Assembly: GCA_036346225.1 (NCBI GenBank)
Contig: JARFIW010000003.1
Coordinates: 8,708,001-8,772,000 of the forward strand
Reading direction: 5' to 3'
Length of the DNA: 64,000 nucleotides
Source: Platerodrilus igneus
Taxonomy: Eukaryota > Arthropoda > Insecta > Coleoptera > Lycidae
Part shown: positions 1-11,656 of the stretch, in pieces
How the letters are laid out: each line of letters begins with the position of its first letter
Numbering within the stretch: the first letter of the stretch is position 1
Position numbers and translations under genes: made by a program
The notes under the pieces: model-generated
Seen by the model: only the letters and a program-made list of their open reading frames with translations
Databases searched by the model: none
Told to the model about the DNA's origin: nothing

Positions 1-758
1 TTTCTTGTCCTATTAAATTGTGCCAAGCTTCAGCATGGTCTTTTAGTAAAGCTTTTACAACATTTAATTTCGCCTGGTCATCGTATAAGTTATTTATTAA
101 ACCTCTAATATTGTTAATGAATATTTGCGGGTTTACCCTACTATCCCCATAAAACTTCATCTGTTGCTCTAATGACACATTACTTGTTACAAATCTTGGA
201 CCATCCCCCATTAAAGTCGCTACATTGTGCTTAATCCCGGTCACTTCTCTCTCTACCCGACCTAACTGATCCTTACACGAGTCCGTTACCTCAGTCATTT
301 TAGCATTAATCTCGTCCTCACAGAAAATCCTTACATCAGTCCTTAATTGTCCCATTTCCAGATTTATGCCTCTAATATCACGTTCATTTTTATCTACCCG
401 ATTTTCAACTTCCCCCATTTTTACCGTCAAGCTATTTTTAAACTCTGAAAATTCTCTCGTCGATTTTTCTATTTTATCCCCTAATTCCTGGCTTAATTGG
501 TCCAATTTTCGATTCGATTCAACACTCATTTGCTCCACTTTTTTTTTATTCTTCCCCCATTCCTTTCACCCCACTTAATGTCTCATTCATTCTTTCAAGC
601 ATCTTCATTAACATCTCGTTTCCTTGATCTCCTGATTCCGTCCTCGACTGATCCCTACTACCTCCAGCTTCCTCCATTTTTGAATTTTTTTCACACAAGG
701 CACTATTGTCACTTCCAATTTCCACTCATTGGCTCCTTAACCACTCTTTTCTCTGCAT
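1..758 (-). pseudogene. gag: Element A gag (Ty3/gypsy), 5' part, runs off the left edge
   Basis: Capsid-precursor gene of a Ty3/gypsy retrotransposon read leftward. The ATG is at 758-756, placed like the Gag starts of elements C (17745) and E (34007), whose proteins it resembles throughout: an EEAGGSRDQSRTESGDQGNE segment, a coiled-coil stretch, an FYGD-type block, and a capsid stretch with a conserved tryptophan at the window edge. Two stops break it: a TGA about ten codons in, where C and E have Gly, and a TAA about 70 codons in, just before an A-run. It therefore cannot make Gag from this start. The rest of the element lies outside the window to the left. Family assignment is firm; the status outside the window is unknown. 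Confidence 0.8.
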
Positions 759-875
759 ACGTTCAAATCACTCTCACACACACTAAAATATTTTTAAATT
801 TATACAAAACACACTCTCTCTCTCTCAGATCGCCAGTTTCCTGGAATAAAATAACTAAAATTCTATCTGGAATTA

Positions 876-897
876 GAGCGTCACTTTTGGGTTGCCA
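876..897 (-). promoter_or_regulatory. Element A primer-binding site
   Basis: On the minus strand this reads TGGCAACCCAAAAGTGACGC, five bases after the LTR end. It is the same position and nearly the same sequence as the site in element C (TGGCGACCCAAAAGTGATGC at 17608). It ought to pair with a tRNA 3' end and start minus-strand DNA synthesis. I cannot name the tRNA; a tRNA-Lys-type site is seen at the equivalent place in element E. Confidence 0.65.
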
Positions 898-902
898 TAA
901 AT

Positions 903-2191
903 TGCCGTGGATCTCTCTTAAAAGTCTCGCCAGAGTAAAAAGAAACATTCGAGGATTTTATTAATTTTCCAAAATCGTAATAAATTTAGCACAATAAAAA
1001 AATTTAACAAAAATAATCTCTTACCCAGATTACTCTCTTTATCACCTTAATTCTTCTTCAGTTCCCAGGCTAGCTCAGTTGGGCCTCCTCTTGGATACCT
1101 AGATTCACTATTATACTCTGTATCGTTCACGCACACTCTCAATAAAACCACAAAATAATACAACAATCATACAATATTTATTTTGTGTATTTACAAATAA
1201 AATTCAAGATTATCCACATTTCAAAAATCAAGTTACACCTCAACAAATCCTATTTTTGTACTGTCCTGGATTTTAATTTAAAATATCAAACACATTGAAT
1301 ATACCCGGAGTAAATGGGCCCTGAATAATACCTTATTTTCTTTCTTTATTTATAATTTATTTTAAATTTGTATACTCTGGAGTATGGTGAGCTCATGATA
1401 ACCCAGTTAATTATAAATAATGTATGATTTTGTACTTCGCATACTCTTACAACAAACAAAAAAAAACCCATGTACTCGTACCAATAAAAATTTTAAATTC
1501 CTGATGGAACGTTAATAAGCTTTATATACACCTTTAGATTTCTATTTAAATACCATAATAAAGTTAGTTATACGTATTATTTTCAATACGCAAAATAATG
1601 CACAATACCTTCAAAATTCACTCTCACATGTCACACAATTTTCATAGTTTCATAGTTTATAACAACAATTTTTAAGCGTTACCTGGAATTTCTTGAAGAT
1701 CTCTACTCCGTTGACGATGCGGTAAAGTAGTTTCGTTCTGCTCTGCTGGCCGCCTCTAGCTATTTGTAGAAGAACCCCTTCTAGGTTGTGCTGTTTGCTC
1801 TGCCTTCACGTTGCATGTTAATCCAAATCCAAATCAATCACACCTCTTTCATAATTGCGTACTTTAGTTTAATTTAATTTAAATTTACGTTACTTCACGT
1901 CACTTCACGAGCTTGTTTAAGATAAATGTTGCACCTCAAATTAAAATTTAGACTCGCCACTATTCACGTATCAAATTATGAGGCCAACACTGTACTATTT
2001 AATTTAAAATATGTATACTTACAAACTCGTATTCTGAGGCGATGGAAATACTAAGAGATCGAAGTTAATAGAGAGAACGATGCTAATTCTCTTCAAGTAT
2101 TTATATGATTCCGAATACCACCTCTGGGACGCTCTTCCCGTGAAAAAGCTAATTTAAAATAACACTTCCTCAAAATTTGTTTCAACTGTTT
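903..2191 (-). repeat. Element A 5' LTR, downstream (R-U5) part, interrupted by element B
   Basis: Long terminal repeat on the minus strand; its other part is at 10034-10760. The part visible here carries a TATA-like motif (CATATAAATA in minus orientation, near 2100) with a start region rich in TCTCT, then about 370 bases downstream an AG/GTAAC splice-donor-like site (near 1682), in the same layout as LTRs C and I. The LTR ends CACGGCA at 903. Joined over element B the LTR would be about 2.0 kb, close to the 2073 bp of element C. Sequence similarity to C is patchy in this part and clearer in the U3 part. Confidence 0.65.
2188..2191. repeat. Target-site duplication GTTT, left copy (element B)
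   Basis: GTTT occurs at 2188-2191 and again at 10034-10037, immediately outside the two LTRs of element B. Four bases is the usual duplication length for Ty3/gypsy integrases. The choice implies LTR termini of GTGTAAC and AAATTAC (element orientation). If the termini are instead TGTAAC...TTACA the duplication does not match. Confidence 0.6.
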
Positions 2192-3680
2192 GTAATTTAA
2201 ATATTTACCTACCGCGTGAGGGTATCCAATTAACAATAAATAATAAATGACAGGACCTCTAACACTATCGTACCCTCACGTTTCGGGACGTTGCCTCGCA
2301 AGCTGCAGCAGTCGGTGAAAGGGGGGGTTCATTAAACAAACACACTGAGACGAAAATTCGATTGTTTTATTGAATGGGCTACTAACTAAAACTTCAACTA
2401 ATTACATATGCATAACAAAAATATACAATAAATAACCTTATTTACAATAGGGCGCCACCATGGGAATAAAACGGCCCATGGACCAATCGCGGTAATAGCT
2501 CTCGTCGCACTTTGTTCGTGGGCGATGAACCAAAATTGCAGGATTGAAATAAGTCACTTTCACAGGGGCTTTTAAAGTCTCCGGCTAGCACAAACACAAC
2601 TTAACTAAACTTAACTAACAAACATATTTTTGAGTAGTAATACAGTTCTAGGTGTAAACACCCCAATAACAAAAATTTATTAATGCTACCCTAGTCTACC
2701 TAACTTGCATAGTGCGACGACCCTTTTTTAACCACGGGGTCATCTACACCAGGAAAAATACGACCTTCTCAAGGGTCAAATAGTACCGTAACGTGACTTC
2801 GGACCTGATCTTTGCATTCTCAGGTAGTCTCGTGGATTAGTGATTAACGGCCTCTGACACCGTCGAAACACAATATAATAGAAGACCCTTCTAAAACGAT
2901 GCGGTCTCCAAAGCAATAATCTAACGGGATAAAATTACTGGCACGGAGATTTAACCCGAAGTTGTATGTTATGAAAGTCGACAGATATTGTATTTAAACA
3001 AATAAATGACTTATGATGCATAACACGGCTTTGAGTTCATAGTAATACCATATATAATAATTACTTACTCAGAAAAATAAACTAACTTTGAACATAACGG
3101 CACGCACTTGAATTCAGAGAAATAAAACACTTACTCAATCTTGCAAGACCGCGAGCTTCAGACTCTAACGCGTCTGGAAATAAACAACAACCCCGATTCC
3201 CACCGGCTGGCATCTTTATATACATCTAAGTTAATTGAAAAATAACCCCTTTCTTGGCTCTCATACTTGGCTTAGGATACGCCGGTCGTAAATCTTTAAG
3301 ATTAATTAAACTGCCAATGCCTAAGATAGCCACACAAGTAGCTCTCCGAACTAATTTTTAGTTGAGTGTTCCGCTAATTGAAAAATTCCTTCCGACCATC
3401 CAGACATAAATAGGGTCCTAGAACATGATTGACATCTAATCATAGATAGCAACTAATCTGACATGTTTAGTGCCTTTGAAGTAAAGTGCCTTTAGAAAAA
3501 TTGATTAACTCTTGGATTAGTACTTTCTGGGAACTTCGCTGGGAACCTACTTGGGTGATCCCGCAGCCGCTACAATTGCAGACCTTCATTCTAATAATTA
3601 GAATGCTAAAATTAAACTAGAAAATAACTATTTTTAGGAATACTAGAACTATTAGAGCGTATTAAAACAGTATGTTACAC
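2192..3680 (-). repeat. Element B 3' LTR
   Basis: Left-hand copy of the 1489-bp LTR; the other is 8545-10033. In element orientation it begins GTGTAACATA and ends AAATTAC. It has a TATA box (RC of 3215-3223) about 460 bases in, and a GTAAGT donor-like site about 85 bases after that. Differences from the other copy are scattered substitutions and single-base indels, for example near 2545, 2970 and 3357. Confidence 0.92.
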
Positions 3681-3692
3681 AGCCCCCCTCGA
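3681..3692 (-). promoter_or_regulatory. Element B polypurine tract
   Basis: On the minus strand this reads CGAGGGGGGCT directly against the 3' LTR. A G-rich purine run in this position primes plus-strand DNA synthesis in LTR retrotransposons. Confidence 0.75.
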
Positions 3693-3835
3693 AAAATTGA
3701 AATTGCTCTTAGGAATTTCAAGAAAATTGAAAAAATAAATGTAGAAATTAACACATCCAACCGCAATTATGTTTAAGACAACTGAGTCTTTTCAGAAAAT
3801 TGGCGGAAGGAAAATAAAAATTGGAAAATAAATTA

Positions 3836-6800
3836 TTAGTGAGGTTTTAGGTCTTGGACGTGGAACACCCCTAGCGGTTTTCCGTCCATGGAAGATAGTC
3901 GATAAGTGGTAGAACCTAAAACTTCTATCACCTTTGCTTCTAGGAACTTCGGGGCTAATTTTTTATTGAAATGTTTAGAAGCATCTGATAATATAAAATT
4001 GCGCTTCCACACTAAATCCCCTACTTTGAAATTTAATGGTCTGCGCCTTAAATTGTAAGAGTGCGTATTACGTTCATACGCCAAATGTATGTTCTTCTAA
4101 ACTTCTTTAAAGATGGGCGATAATTCATTGAGGTCTTGAACCAATTGTTCACGAGTATCAATTGCCAGATCCTCTGGATTTAAATCCTTTAATTTATTAT
4201 AAAATTCCCCGGTGAGAGGAACCGTGCGTCCAAACGCTAAAAATGTTGGGGAATATTTTGTGGATTCATGAACAGCATTACGAAGCGCATGGGCAATTTT
4301 GTGAATATTATCGTCCCAATTCTTCTGAGAATCTTGAATGTAACTGCGAATGGCAGCTCCAATTACCTTGTTAACGCGTTCTACATAATTAACTTGAGGA
4401 TGGTAGCTGGCGTTAAACCAAACCGAAGGTATTTTATAATTTGTCATGAGATTAGAAAATAAATTACTTTTAAATTGAGGGCCATTATCTATCATACAAA
4501 TTTGAGGTACCCCATATACCAAAAATACAAAATTTTCCAGGTAATTACAAATTTGTTTTGTTGAAGCGCTGCGCATGGGATGCAATAAAGTGAATTTTGT
4601 AAACCAGTCCGTAACAACTAAAAAGTAAGTATTCTCCAATTTCGAGCGCGGAAAGGGTCCCATTAAATCAATGGACAAACATTGAAACGGAAATGAAACT
4701 TTTTTCTCTTTGCCCATAAAACCATAATGGTTAAACGTGCTGGATTTGCTTTGGCAGCACGTAACACATTTACTAATGTATTTAGAAATATATGACCGCA
4801 TTTTGGGCCAGTAATAGAGCTCTTTGATTTTTGTGTATATTTTAAATACACCGAAATGGGCCGAAACTGGATCATCATGGCATTCTTTTAAAATTTGTGC
4901 ACGGCATGATTTCGGCACTACTAATTTCCACTCAATTAAATTGGCTTTGATATTCAAATTATTCGGAATAAATTTATACATTTTATCATTTTCTATTCTC
5001 CAATCGGGATATAGATCTGGCTTTTCCTTAATATTATTTAACATGTTTTTGTACCAATCCTCGACCTCGTCTAAAGAAAAATTTAAAGAATTAATAGCAT
5101 AGGCTCCACTAGGAGCTCGGGATAATGTATCTGGTACCACATTAAATTTACCCTTCCTGTGGATAACTTCGAAATCAAATTGTTGGAGTTTCACACTCCA
5201 TCTAGCTAAACGTCCCGCAGGGTCTTTTAAGTTGTGGAGCCAAATTAAAGAATGATGGTCCGTGATGACCTTAAAATGAGTTCCTTCAATATATGGTCGG
5301 AATTTTTGAATAGCAAAACACACCGCCAAAAGTTCCCGTTCTGTGGCTGAATAATTTTTCTCTGCTGAATTTAAACTGCGAGAAGCATAAGCAATTACAT
5401 GTTCTTCGTCTCCTTCTCCCTGAGTTAAAACACAACCAACGCCGTAATTTGAGGCGTCACATTGTAAAGAAAAAACTTTCGAAAAATCAGGACTCCTTAA
5501 AACAGGAGCCTTTGTAAGAACATCTTTAATTTTCTCAAACGAAATAAGAGCCTCGTCCGTCTATTTAATCGCTTGCGATTTTCTCTTTCCCTTTAATAAA
5601 TCATTGATAGGTGCTATAATTGTGGCAAAATCCAAAACAAAACGCCTATACCAAGAGCACATACCAGTGAAACGTTTTATTTCAGTGGCTGTCTTGGGTT
5701 GAGGAAAATTTACAATTGCATCAATTTTTGCTGGGTCAGTTCGGAGACCATCTTTATTCACAATATATCCCAGATATTGTAACTCTGGTTTACAAAACTC
5801 ACATTTTGAAATGTTAATAGTTAAATTAGCGCCTTTCAACTTCTCATACAGTTCGTTCAAAATTCTAATATGCTCCTTAAATGTGCTTGAAATAATAATT
5901 ATATCATCTAAATAAACAAATACCGATTGGGATAATGAAAAATCAAAAATAGAGTCCATGTGCCTGGAGCATTGGCCAAACCCATCGGCATTACATTATA
6001 TTGAAATAATCCGCGCCTTGAGACAGTAAAGGCTGTTTTTTCCTTGCTTTCGTCACTCAAGGGCAATTGCCAAAAGGCTTTTTTTAAATCGATTGAACTG
6101 AGAAATTTCGCATTGCGTAATCTATCAAGAATGTCATTTACAAACGGAATGGGATACGCGTCTTTTTTTGTAATTGAATTTAATCGTTTAGCGTCAAAAC
6201 ATACACGAAATTCACCTTTTGCTTTTTTCTTTACTAACAGCATGGGGGAGTTCCACGGGCTATTGCTTGGGCTAATAATGCCTTGTTCAAGCATCGCATC
6301 AATTTCTTTATTAGCATGTTCCAGCATCGCCGGTGATAATGGGTAATACCTTTGTTTAATTGGTTGAACGTCTTCCGTTGTAATATGATGTGAAATTTTA
6401 GTGGTTCGGCCTAAGGTAGGACGATCCAGGGATTGAAATAAAGAAATAACATTGTTTAATTCAATTTTCTGGTTTTCATTTAAATCGGCCATAACTTTAA
6501 TGAAATTTAATTTATTCGTTTCCGCAGAATGAGCATAAAATTCATTTTTGAAAATCTACTTTCAATTCAAATAATTGACAAAAAACAATCCCTAACGTTA
6601 GGGTACACTCTATTGAGTCGGAAACTAAAACATTTAAAGACCGATTAACCCCGTTTATAGTCAAGGGCAAATTAATTGATCCTAAAATTGATTGTGCAGT
6701 GCCATCTACGGTTGTTAATATAGACGTTTTTACATTTTTAATTAATTCTAACTTATATTTATCCAATAAACACAGACCATGTCTGCCTAAAATAGAGGTA

Positions 6801-6899
6801 TTCGCACCGGAATCCAACAGTGCGGTATAAGTTTCCTTAAATATCTCGATATTAATATAAGGTCTTGTATCACCTTTTACTTTATAAAAATTTGAAAAA
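3836..6899 (-). pseudogene. pol: Element B pol: protease, RT, RNase H, integrase (broken)
   Basis: Read leftward from about 6899. Protease has LLDSGANTS (near 6825). RT has the VCFDAKRLN and GLANAP blocks (6492-5965) and the YLDD active site (near 5905). RNase H has the AVCFAIQKFRPYIEG and TDHHSL blocks (near 5330-5240). Integrase has a zinc-finger HH/CC region, then the D, D, E core with DNGPQF near 4490 and VERVN near 4380. A basic tail resembling the usual integrase C-terminus follows (3836-4084). Lesions: a one-base shift in an A-run near 6555 between protease and RT; a short out-of-frame deletion near 5957-5965 removing residues between GLANAP and MDS; a TAG at 5561-5563 where a Trp is usual; and a TAG at 4097-4099. 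Upstream of 6899, about 115 bases without a shared frame separate it from gag. Confidence 0.88.
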
Positions 6900-7015
6900 C
6901 CTTAGATGATTTACAAAAATTTTTAACTTTTACTAACCACTCCGACTACGTCTTTTTGTCAGCAGCAATATTATTAAACGAGGAAAAGCAAGGCTGACTA
7001 CGCGCTTTCCTGTCC

Positions 7016-8410
7016 TTAGTTTTTTGAATTATTTGAGCAGTTTGGACAATTTGTAGACGTAACTTCCCGCTGCCCACAAGAATAACAAAATATTCCGCGT
7101 TTCTCCGGACAAGTATGAAACGAGTGACCCCGTCTTTTACAGTTGAAACAAATAGTCGAAAATTTTGCTGTGTTTTTAAAATAATTCGAAACGCCGGACC
7201 GTGGTAAATTATTATTAGAAAATGAACTCTGTCGAACTTGGCGTTCTAAAATAACTGGTACGTTGGCAGAATCCGAATGTTCCTGTTTAATGAAATTCGC
7301 AGGCTTAATGTCTTCTAAAACCTTACAAAGAGAAATCAATTGGGCAATGTCAGTCACTTCAACTAACGCCAATTGCGTGGCATAAAAGGTCTGTAAATTT
7401 CTTTTAATAATTTTTATTTGTTCCCGAACTGGAATGGAATCTTTTAATTGAGAAAATAAATTTACCATCTTTGAAATATAAATGGTAGGTGATTCCTCGG
7501 TGCTTTGCTGTCTAGATTTAATTAACATTAAAAGGTTCTCTGCATAATCGGCTGAAAGAAAATCTTGTTTTAATTCAGAAATTAATTGTTCCCATGAATT
7601 TACTGTACTTCGCGTTGCTCTATACCAATCCAATGCTGAACTGGTGAAAAGATCAATAGCCCCTTCGAAAAGGTCATCTGACGAAACTTTTCTTGCAACT
7701 TGCAGTTCCTTGACGCGTTGAATAAAATTTAAAACCGATATAGAATCAGATTCACCCGAAAATTGTAATCCCCACTTGTGGATCGGGACTGAAATCGATG
7801 TTTTATTCAAGGACTTAATTAGAGTACCTAAATCATTACTAGAAATCGAAACCGATGGGCTATTAATGGAAGAAACCGTTGATGCTCCAGGGCATGAAAC
7901 CTCTGCTGTTGGTGTTATTGTAGGATCTTTATTACCACTAGCCGAACAATAAGAAGGGTTATCGTTAATCTCATTTTCCCCGTTTACCTGTTCTAAAATC
8001 TCAAAAGCTCTAATGCACTTAGAATGCAGTTCTTTGTGTACCTCTAAAAATTCACTATCGAAATCGACATAATTTAGTCTCTTTGTTACATGCATTAATC
8101 TCGTGTTAAGTTTAATATAATCTTTCCTTTTAGGAAGAAGGGCAAAAGAATTTAAATTGTTTTCTAATTCAAAAGTCTTAAGTTTCAATAATTCAATTTC
8201 GTCCTTTTGAACGATTTCAATTTTTTCATACTTAGAAAAAACATTACTGTCGACTTTCTCAACAATGAGTTTTGTACGCAATAATTTTCGCTTTTCTAAC
8301 ACACTTAACTTTGTTGGTTCAACGTTCCTAATTATAAGCTCATAACTAAGCTCGTCGCTTCTTAAGGCTTCTACTACATACATGCTTAAATAAAAGGTAA
8401 ATGTCAACAA
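7016..8410 (-). CDS. gag: Element B Gag polyprotein
   Basis: An open 464-residue Gag. The first half is charged and helix-prone. A capsid-like region around residues 200-370 contains a WGLQFSG start and an FxxxLLxLxxxxQ-like middle. Near the C-terminus is a classical CCHC zinc knuckle, CFNCKRRGHSFHTC, followed by a second cysteine cluster (CYSCGQ...CPNC). Such knuckles bind the element RNA during packaging. The start Met lies about 130 bases from the primer-binding site, a usual leader length. It is the only large undamaged reading frame of element B. A second Met is at residue 11, so the exact start is uncertain. Confidence 0.85.
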   Translation of the reverse strand: MLTFTFYLSMYVVEALRSDELSYELIIRNVEPTKLSVLEKRKLLRTKLIVEKVDSNVFSKYEKIEIVQKDEIELLKLKTFELENNLNSFALLPKRKDYIKLNTRLMHVTKRLNYVDFDSEFLEVHKELHSKCIRAFEILEQVNGENEINDNPSYCSASGNKDPTITPTAEVSCPGASTVSSINSPSVSISSNDLGTLIKSLNKTSISVPIHKWGLQFSGESDSISVLNFIQRVKELQVARKVSSDDLFEGAIDLFTSSALDWYRATRSTVNSWEQLISELKQDFLSADYAENLLMLIKSRQQSTEESPTIYISKMVNLFSQLKDSIPVREQIKIIKRNLQTFYATQLALVEVTDIAQLISLCKVLEDIKPANFIKQEHSDSANVPVILERQVRQSSFSNNNLPRSGVSNYFKNTAKFSTICFNCKRRGHSFHTCPEKRGIFCYSCGQREVTSTNCPNCSNNSKN

Positions 8411-8525
8411 TAGCGAAACCTGTTCCTAAATCACTAATATTAAACTGTAATTCTACCTAACACTAAATAGAAATAAAACAATCTACAACTTCGTCCGTGT
8501 GTTGCTTACCATATTTACAATTTTA

Positions 8526-8542
8526 ACCACGTTATTGCGCCA
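8526..8542 (-). promoter_or_regulatory. Element B primer-binding site
   Basis: On the minus strand this reads TGGCGCAATAACGTGG, one or two bases after the 5' LTR. It resembles the tRNA-Lys-type site TGGCGCCCAACGTGGGGC but with a changed centre, so the tRNA call is tentative. Confidence 0.55.
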
Positions 8543-8544
8543 GT

Positions 8545-10033
8545 GTAATTTAAATATTTACCTACCGCGTGAGGGTATCCAATTAACAATAAATAATAAA
8601 TGACAGGACCTCTAACACTATCGTACCTTCACGTTTCGGGACGTTGCCTCGCAAGCTGCAGCAGTCGGTGAAAGGGGGGGTTCATTAAACAAACACACTG
8701 AGACGAAAATTCGATTGTTTTATTGAATGGGCTACTAACTAAAACTTCAACTAATTACATATGCATAACAAAAATATACAATAAATAACCTTATTTACAA
8801 TAGGGCGCCACCATGGGAATAAAACGGCCCATGGACCAATCGCGGTAATAGCTCTCGTCGCACTTTGTTCGTGGGCGATGAACCAAAATTGCAGGACAGA
8901 AAATAAGTCACTTTCACAGGGGCTTTTAAAGTCTCCGGCTAGCACAAACACAACTTAACTAAACTTAACTAACAAACATATTTTTGAATAGTAATACAGT
9001 TCTAGGTGTAAACACCCCAATAACAAAAATTTATTAATGCTACCCTAGTCTACCTAACTTGCATAGTGCGACGACCCTTTTTTAACCACGGGGTCATCTA
9101 CACCAGGAAAAATACGACCTTCTCAAGGGTCAAATAGTACCGTAACGTGACTTCGGACCTGATCTTTGCATTCTCAGGTAGTCTCGTGGATTAGTGATTA
9201 ACGGCCTCTGACACCGTCAAAACACAATATAATAGAAGACCCTTCTAAAACGATGCGGTCTCCAAAGCAATAATCTAACGGGATAAAATTACTGGCACGG
9301 AGATTTAACCCGAAGTTGTATGTTATAGAAAGCCGACAGATATTGTATTTAAACAAATAAATGACTTATGATGCATAACACGGCTTTGAGTTCATAGTAA
9401 TACCATATATAATAATTACTTACTCAGAAAAATAAACTAACTTTGAACATAACGGCACGCACTTGAATTCAGAGAAATAAAACACTTACTCAATCTTGCA
9501 AGACCGCGAGCTTCAGACTCTAACGCGTCTGGAAATAAACAACAACCCCGATTTCCACCGGCTGGCATCTTTATATACATTTAAGTTAATTGAAAAATAA
9601 CCCCTTTCTTGGCTCTCATACTCGGCTTAGGATACGCCGGTCGTAAATCTTTAAGATTAATTAAACTGCCAATGCCTAAGATAGCCACACAAGTAGCTCT
9701 CCGAACTAATTTTAGTTGAGTGTTCCGCTAATTGAAAATTCCTTCCGACCATCCAGACATAAATAGGGTCCTAGAACATGATTGACATCTAATCATAGAT
9801 AGCAACTAATCTGACATGTTTAGTGCCTTTGAAGTAAAGTGCCTTTAGAAAAATTGATTAACTCTTGGATTAGAACTTTCTGGAAACTTCGCTGGGAACC
9901 TACTTGGGTGATCCCGCAGCCGCTACAATTGCAGACCTTCATTCTAATAATTAGAATGCTAAAATTAAACTAGAAAATAACTATTTTTAGGAATACTAGA
10001 ACTATTAGAGCGTATTAAAACAGTATGTTACAC
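8545..10033 (-). repeat. Element B 5' LTR
   Basis: Right-hand copy of the 1489-bp LTR. It is about 99% like 2192-3680 by eye. As the 5' LTR it should carry the working promoter of element B. Short frames inside it are not genes. Confidence 0.92.
9570..9578 (-). promoter_or_regulatory. TATA box of element B LTR
   Basis: On the minus strand reads GTATATAAAG. An AGAGTCTG-type start region lies roughly 60 bases further along, followed by TTGAGTAAGTG, which could serve as a splice donor. The same box is in the 3' LTR at 3215-3223. Confidence 0.5.
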
Positions 10034-10760
10034 GTTTTCGAAATCTCTGAAACTTAGCGCGTCGTTACGATATTTTCCGAAAAATTAACATTCAATATTC
10101 CCGTGTTTGTCTGATGTACAACTAACTATATCGACCAATAGTATATCCATTGACGTCTCAACAACCCCGCCTATATTAACGCTGTCCCTTTCTTATGCAT
10201 ATTATATGTTTCCTTTTAACCTTGTTTGAGTGGTAGGGAATCGATATTACTGTCCGCGTTCTTTTTACTCCATGTGGACTTTTATACTTCCTTTTCTGAC
10301 TGTCGTTTAACCAATATTATTTGAATTTATTTGAATTTGATTTTTAATTAGAGGAACCTGACATTTCTAAAACATGCAGGTGTTCAATTAACCGACGTTT
10401 TAACACATTTCTATGAGTTGGCTTTTCAAGGTATTTTATATTCAACGGCTGTTTATGTGTTAGCAAAGCGTTTCACCTTGGTATTATCAATTTTTCATGC
10501 TTTTATGCGTATTATACGTAATTACCCGTTCAATTAAACTCCATTAAATTAATAAGTAAATTGCATTGGCTTCTAAATTTTATTTTCTTTACGAACCTAT
10601 TTAAATTTTAATCACTAATTGTAAAATTATGGTAATACTTGTTACTTTAAAATGAACTAAATAAAATACATTTCGCACGTAAATTCTGGTTGCTTCCTCT
10701 ATACAGAGTGTTTGAAATTACCTTGTTTATACGTAGATTTAGCCCTTTAAAACCACTACA
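10034..10760 (-). repeat. Element A 5' LTR, upstream (U3) part
   Basis: Continuation of 903-2191 beyond element B. On the minus strand the LTR begins TGTAGTGGTTTTAAAGGGC at 10760. It shares recognisable blocks with LTR C: the ATTGAACACCTGC motif (near 10390), TAATACGCATAAAAGCATG (near 10500) and the GTCCAC...AAATCGATA region (10245-10290). The first four bases, GTTT, are the right copy of the target duplication. The outer end lies directly against a TA microsatellite. Confidence 0.7.
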
Positions 10761-10790
10761 ATATATATATATATATTTATATATATATAT
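10761..10790. repeat. TA microsatellite between elements A and D
   Basis: About 30 bases of (AT)n with one TT interruption. It separates the outer end of LTR A from the TGTAATGC start of block D. Confidence 0.9.
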
Positions 10791-10935
10791 GTAATGCTAC
10801 GATAATAGGGTTATTTAAGGGTATATAGGGTCTCAGGATAGGTATACTTCATGCAAACATCATAAAAAATAAGAAAACCAAACATTTAAATCATAAAAAG
10901 TACATAATTCGTTCATTATGCAAAAAGTAAATTTC

Positions 10936-11225
10936 AATCACCTTGTATAAAATTAACAACTAACCACAATTAATAAAAGGAGGCTCATTCTGTAGTAACT
11001 CAAAAATATTAATCAAAATAAATAATTTTGGAAGTCATTAAATACATTTCTAAACATTTAAAACATTCTCAAGCGCCAAAGCAAATACAAATCACCTTGT
11101 ATAAAATAAAAGGAATCTCATTCTGTAATAACATAATCACATTTAGTAAAATAAATAACCCTGGGCGCAACTCAATTCATTTTAGAAACATTTAAAGCAT
11201 TCATAAACTCAAAATAAATACAAAT
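10936..11225 (+). repeat. Two tandem copies of a ~150-bp segment in the U3 of block D
   Basis: Copy one starts at 10936 and copy two at 11089. Each has AATCACCTTGTATAAAAT, then an AAAAGGA-CTCATTCTGTA block, then AAATAAATAA, and ends with TCTAAACATTTAAA or similar followed by AAATAC. Direct repeats in the U3 of LTRs often hold enhancer sites; that function is inferred here. Confidence 0.65.
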
Positions 11226-11656
11226 TAGGCATATTTAAACATGAAACAAATTTTTTTCAAACTCGACGCATTGTGTAAGGAATATAAGGCAATAAAAAGC
11301 ATAAAACAAACTTTAGAAAAATAAGCATATTTCATAACGCCATGAGGTATAGATATTAGGGCAAAAGGCGTAGGTAACATTGTAAATGTAGAAATTTGGT
11401 ACATTTTTGTAAAGCCCGGCATGGGTAAATAAAATATGGAATCCTAAGTTTTAGTGTACGTGCAAAATTAAATGGAAAATTTAATAAATTCTTCTGCGAA
11501 ATTGGTGTCTACGTGATGTTTCAAGCATAGATAACAACACTTGTTAGCAAATGCCAATGCAAAACGTTGAAATACGTGCAAAGTTAAGTGCAAAAGTAAG
11601 CAATTTTGAATAAAACCCAACAGATTAAGAGAAAGAAGGAAAGAACGAACTTGTTC

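Larger units (their letters stand above)
2192..10033 (-). mobile_element. Element B: complete Ty3/gypsy LTR retrotransposon nested in the LTR of element A
   Basis: A 7842-bp element with two direct 1489-bp LTRs, a primer-binding site, an open gag, a pol gene in protease, reverse transcriptase, RNase H, integrase order, and a polypurine tract, all on the minus strand. That gene order defines Ty3/gypsy. I see only about a dozen differences between the two LTRs, so the insertion is recent. The gag is open but pol carries several lesions, so this copy is probably no longer autonomous. I do not assign a clade; the PBS is weakly tRNA-Lys-like. Confidence 0.92.

Noticed and set aside
8751..8951. A 66-codon minus-strand frame in LTR B
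   Set aside because: It lies wholly inside an LTR and the same frame is not kept in the other LTR copy, where a small indel near 2545 disrupts it.
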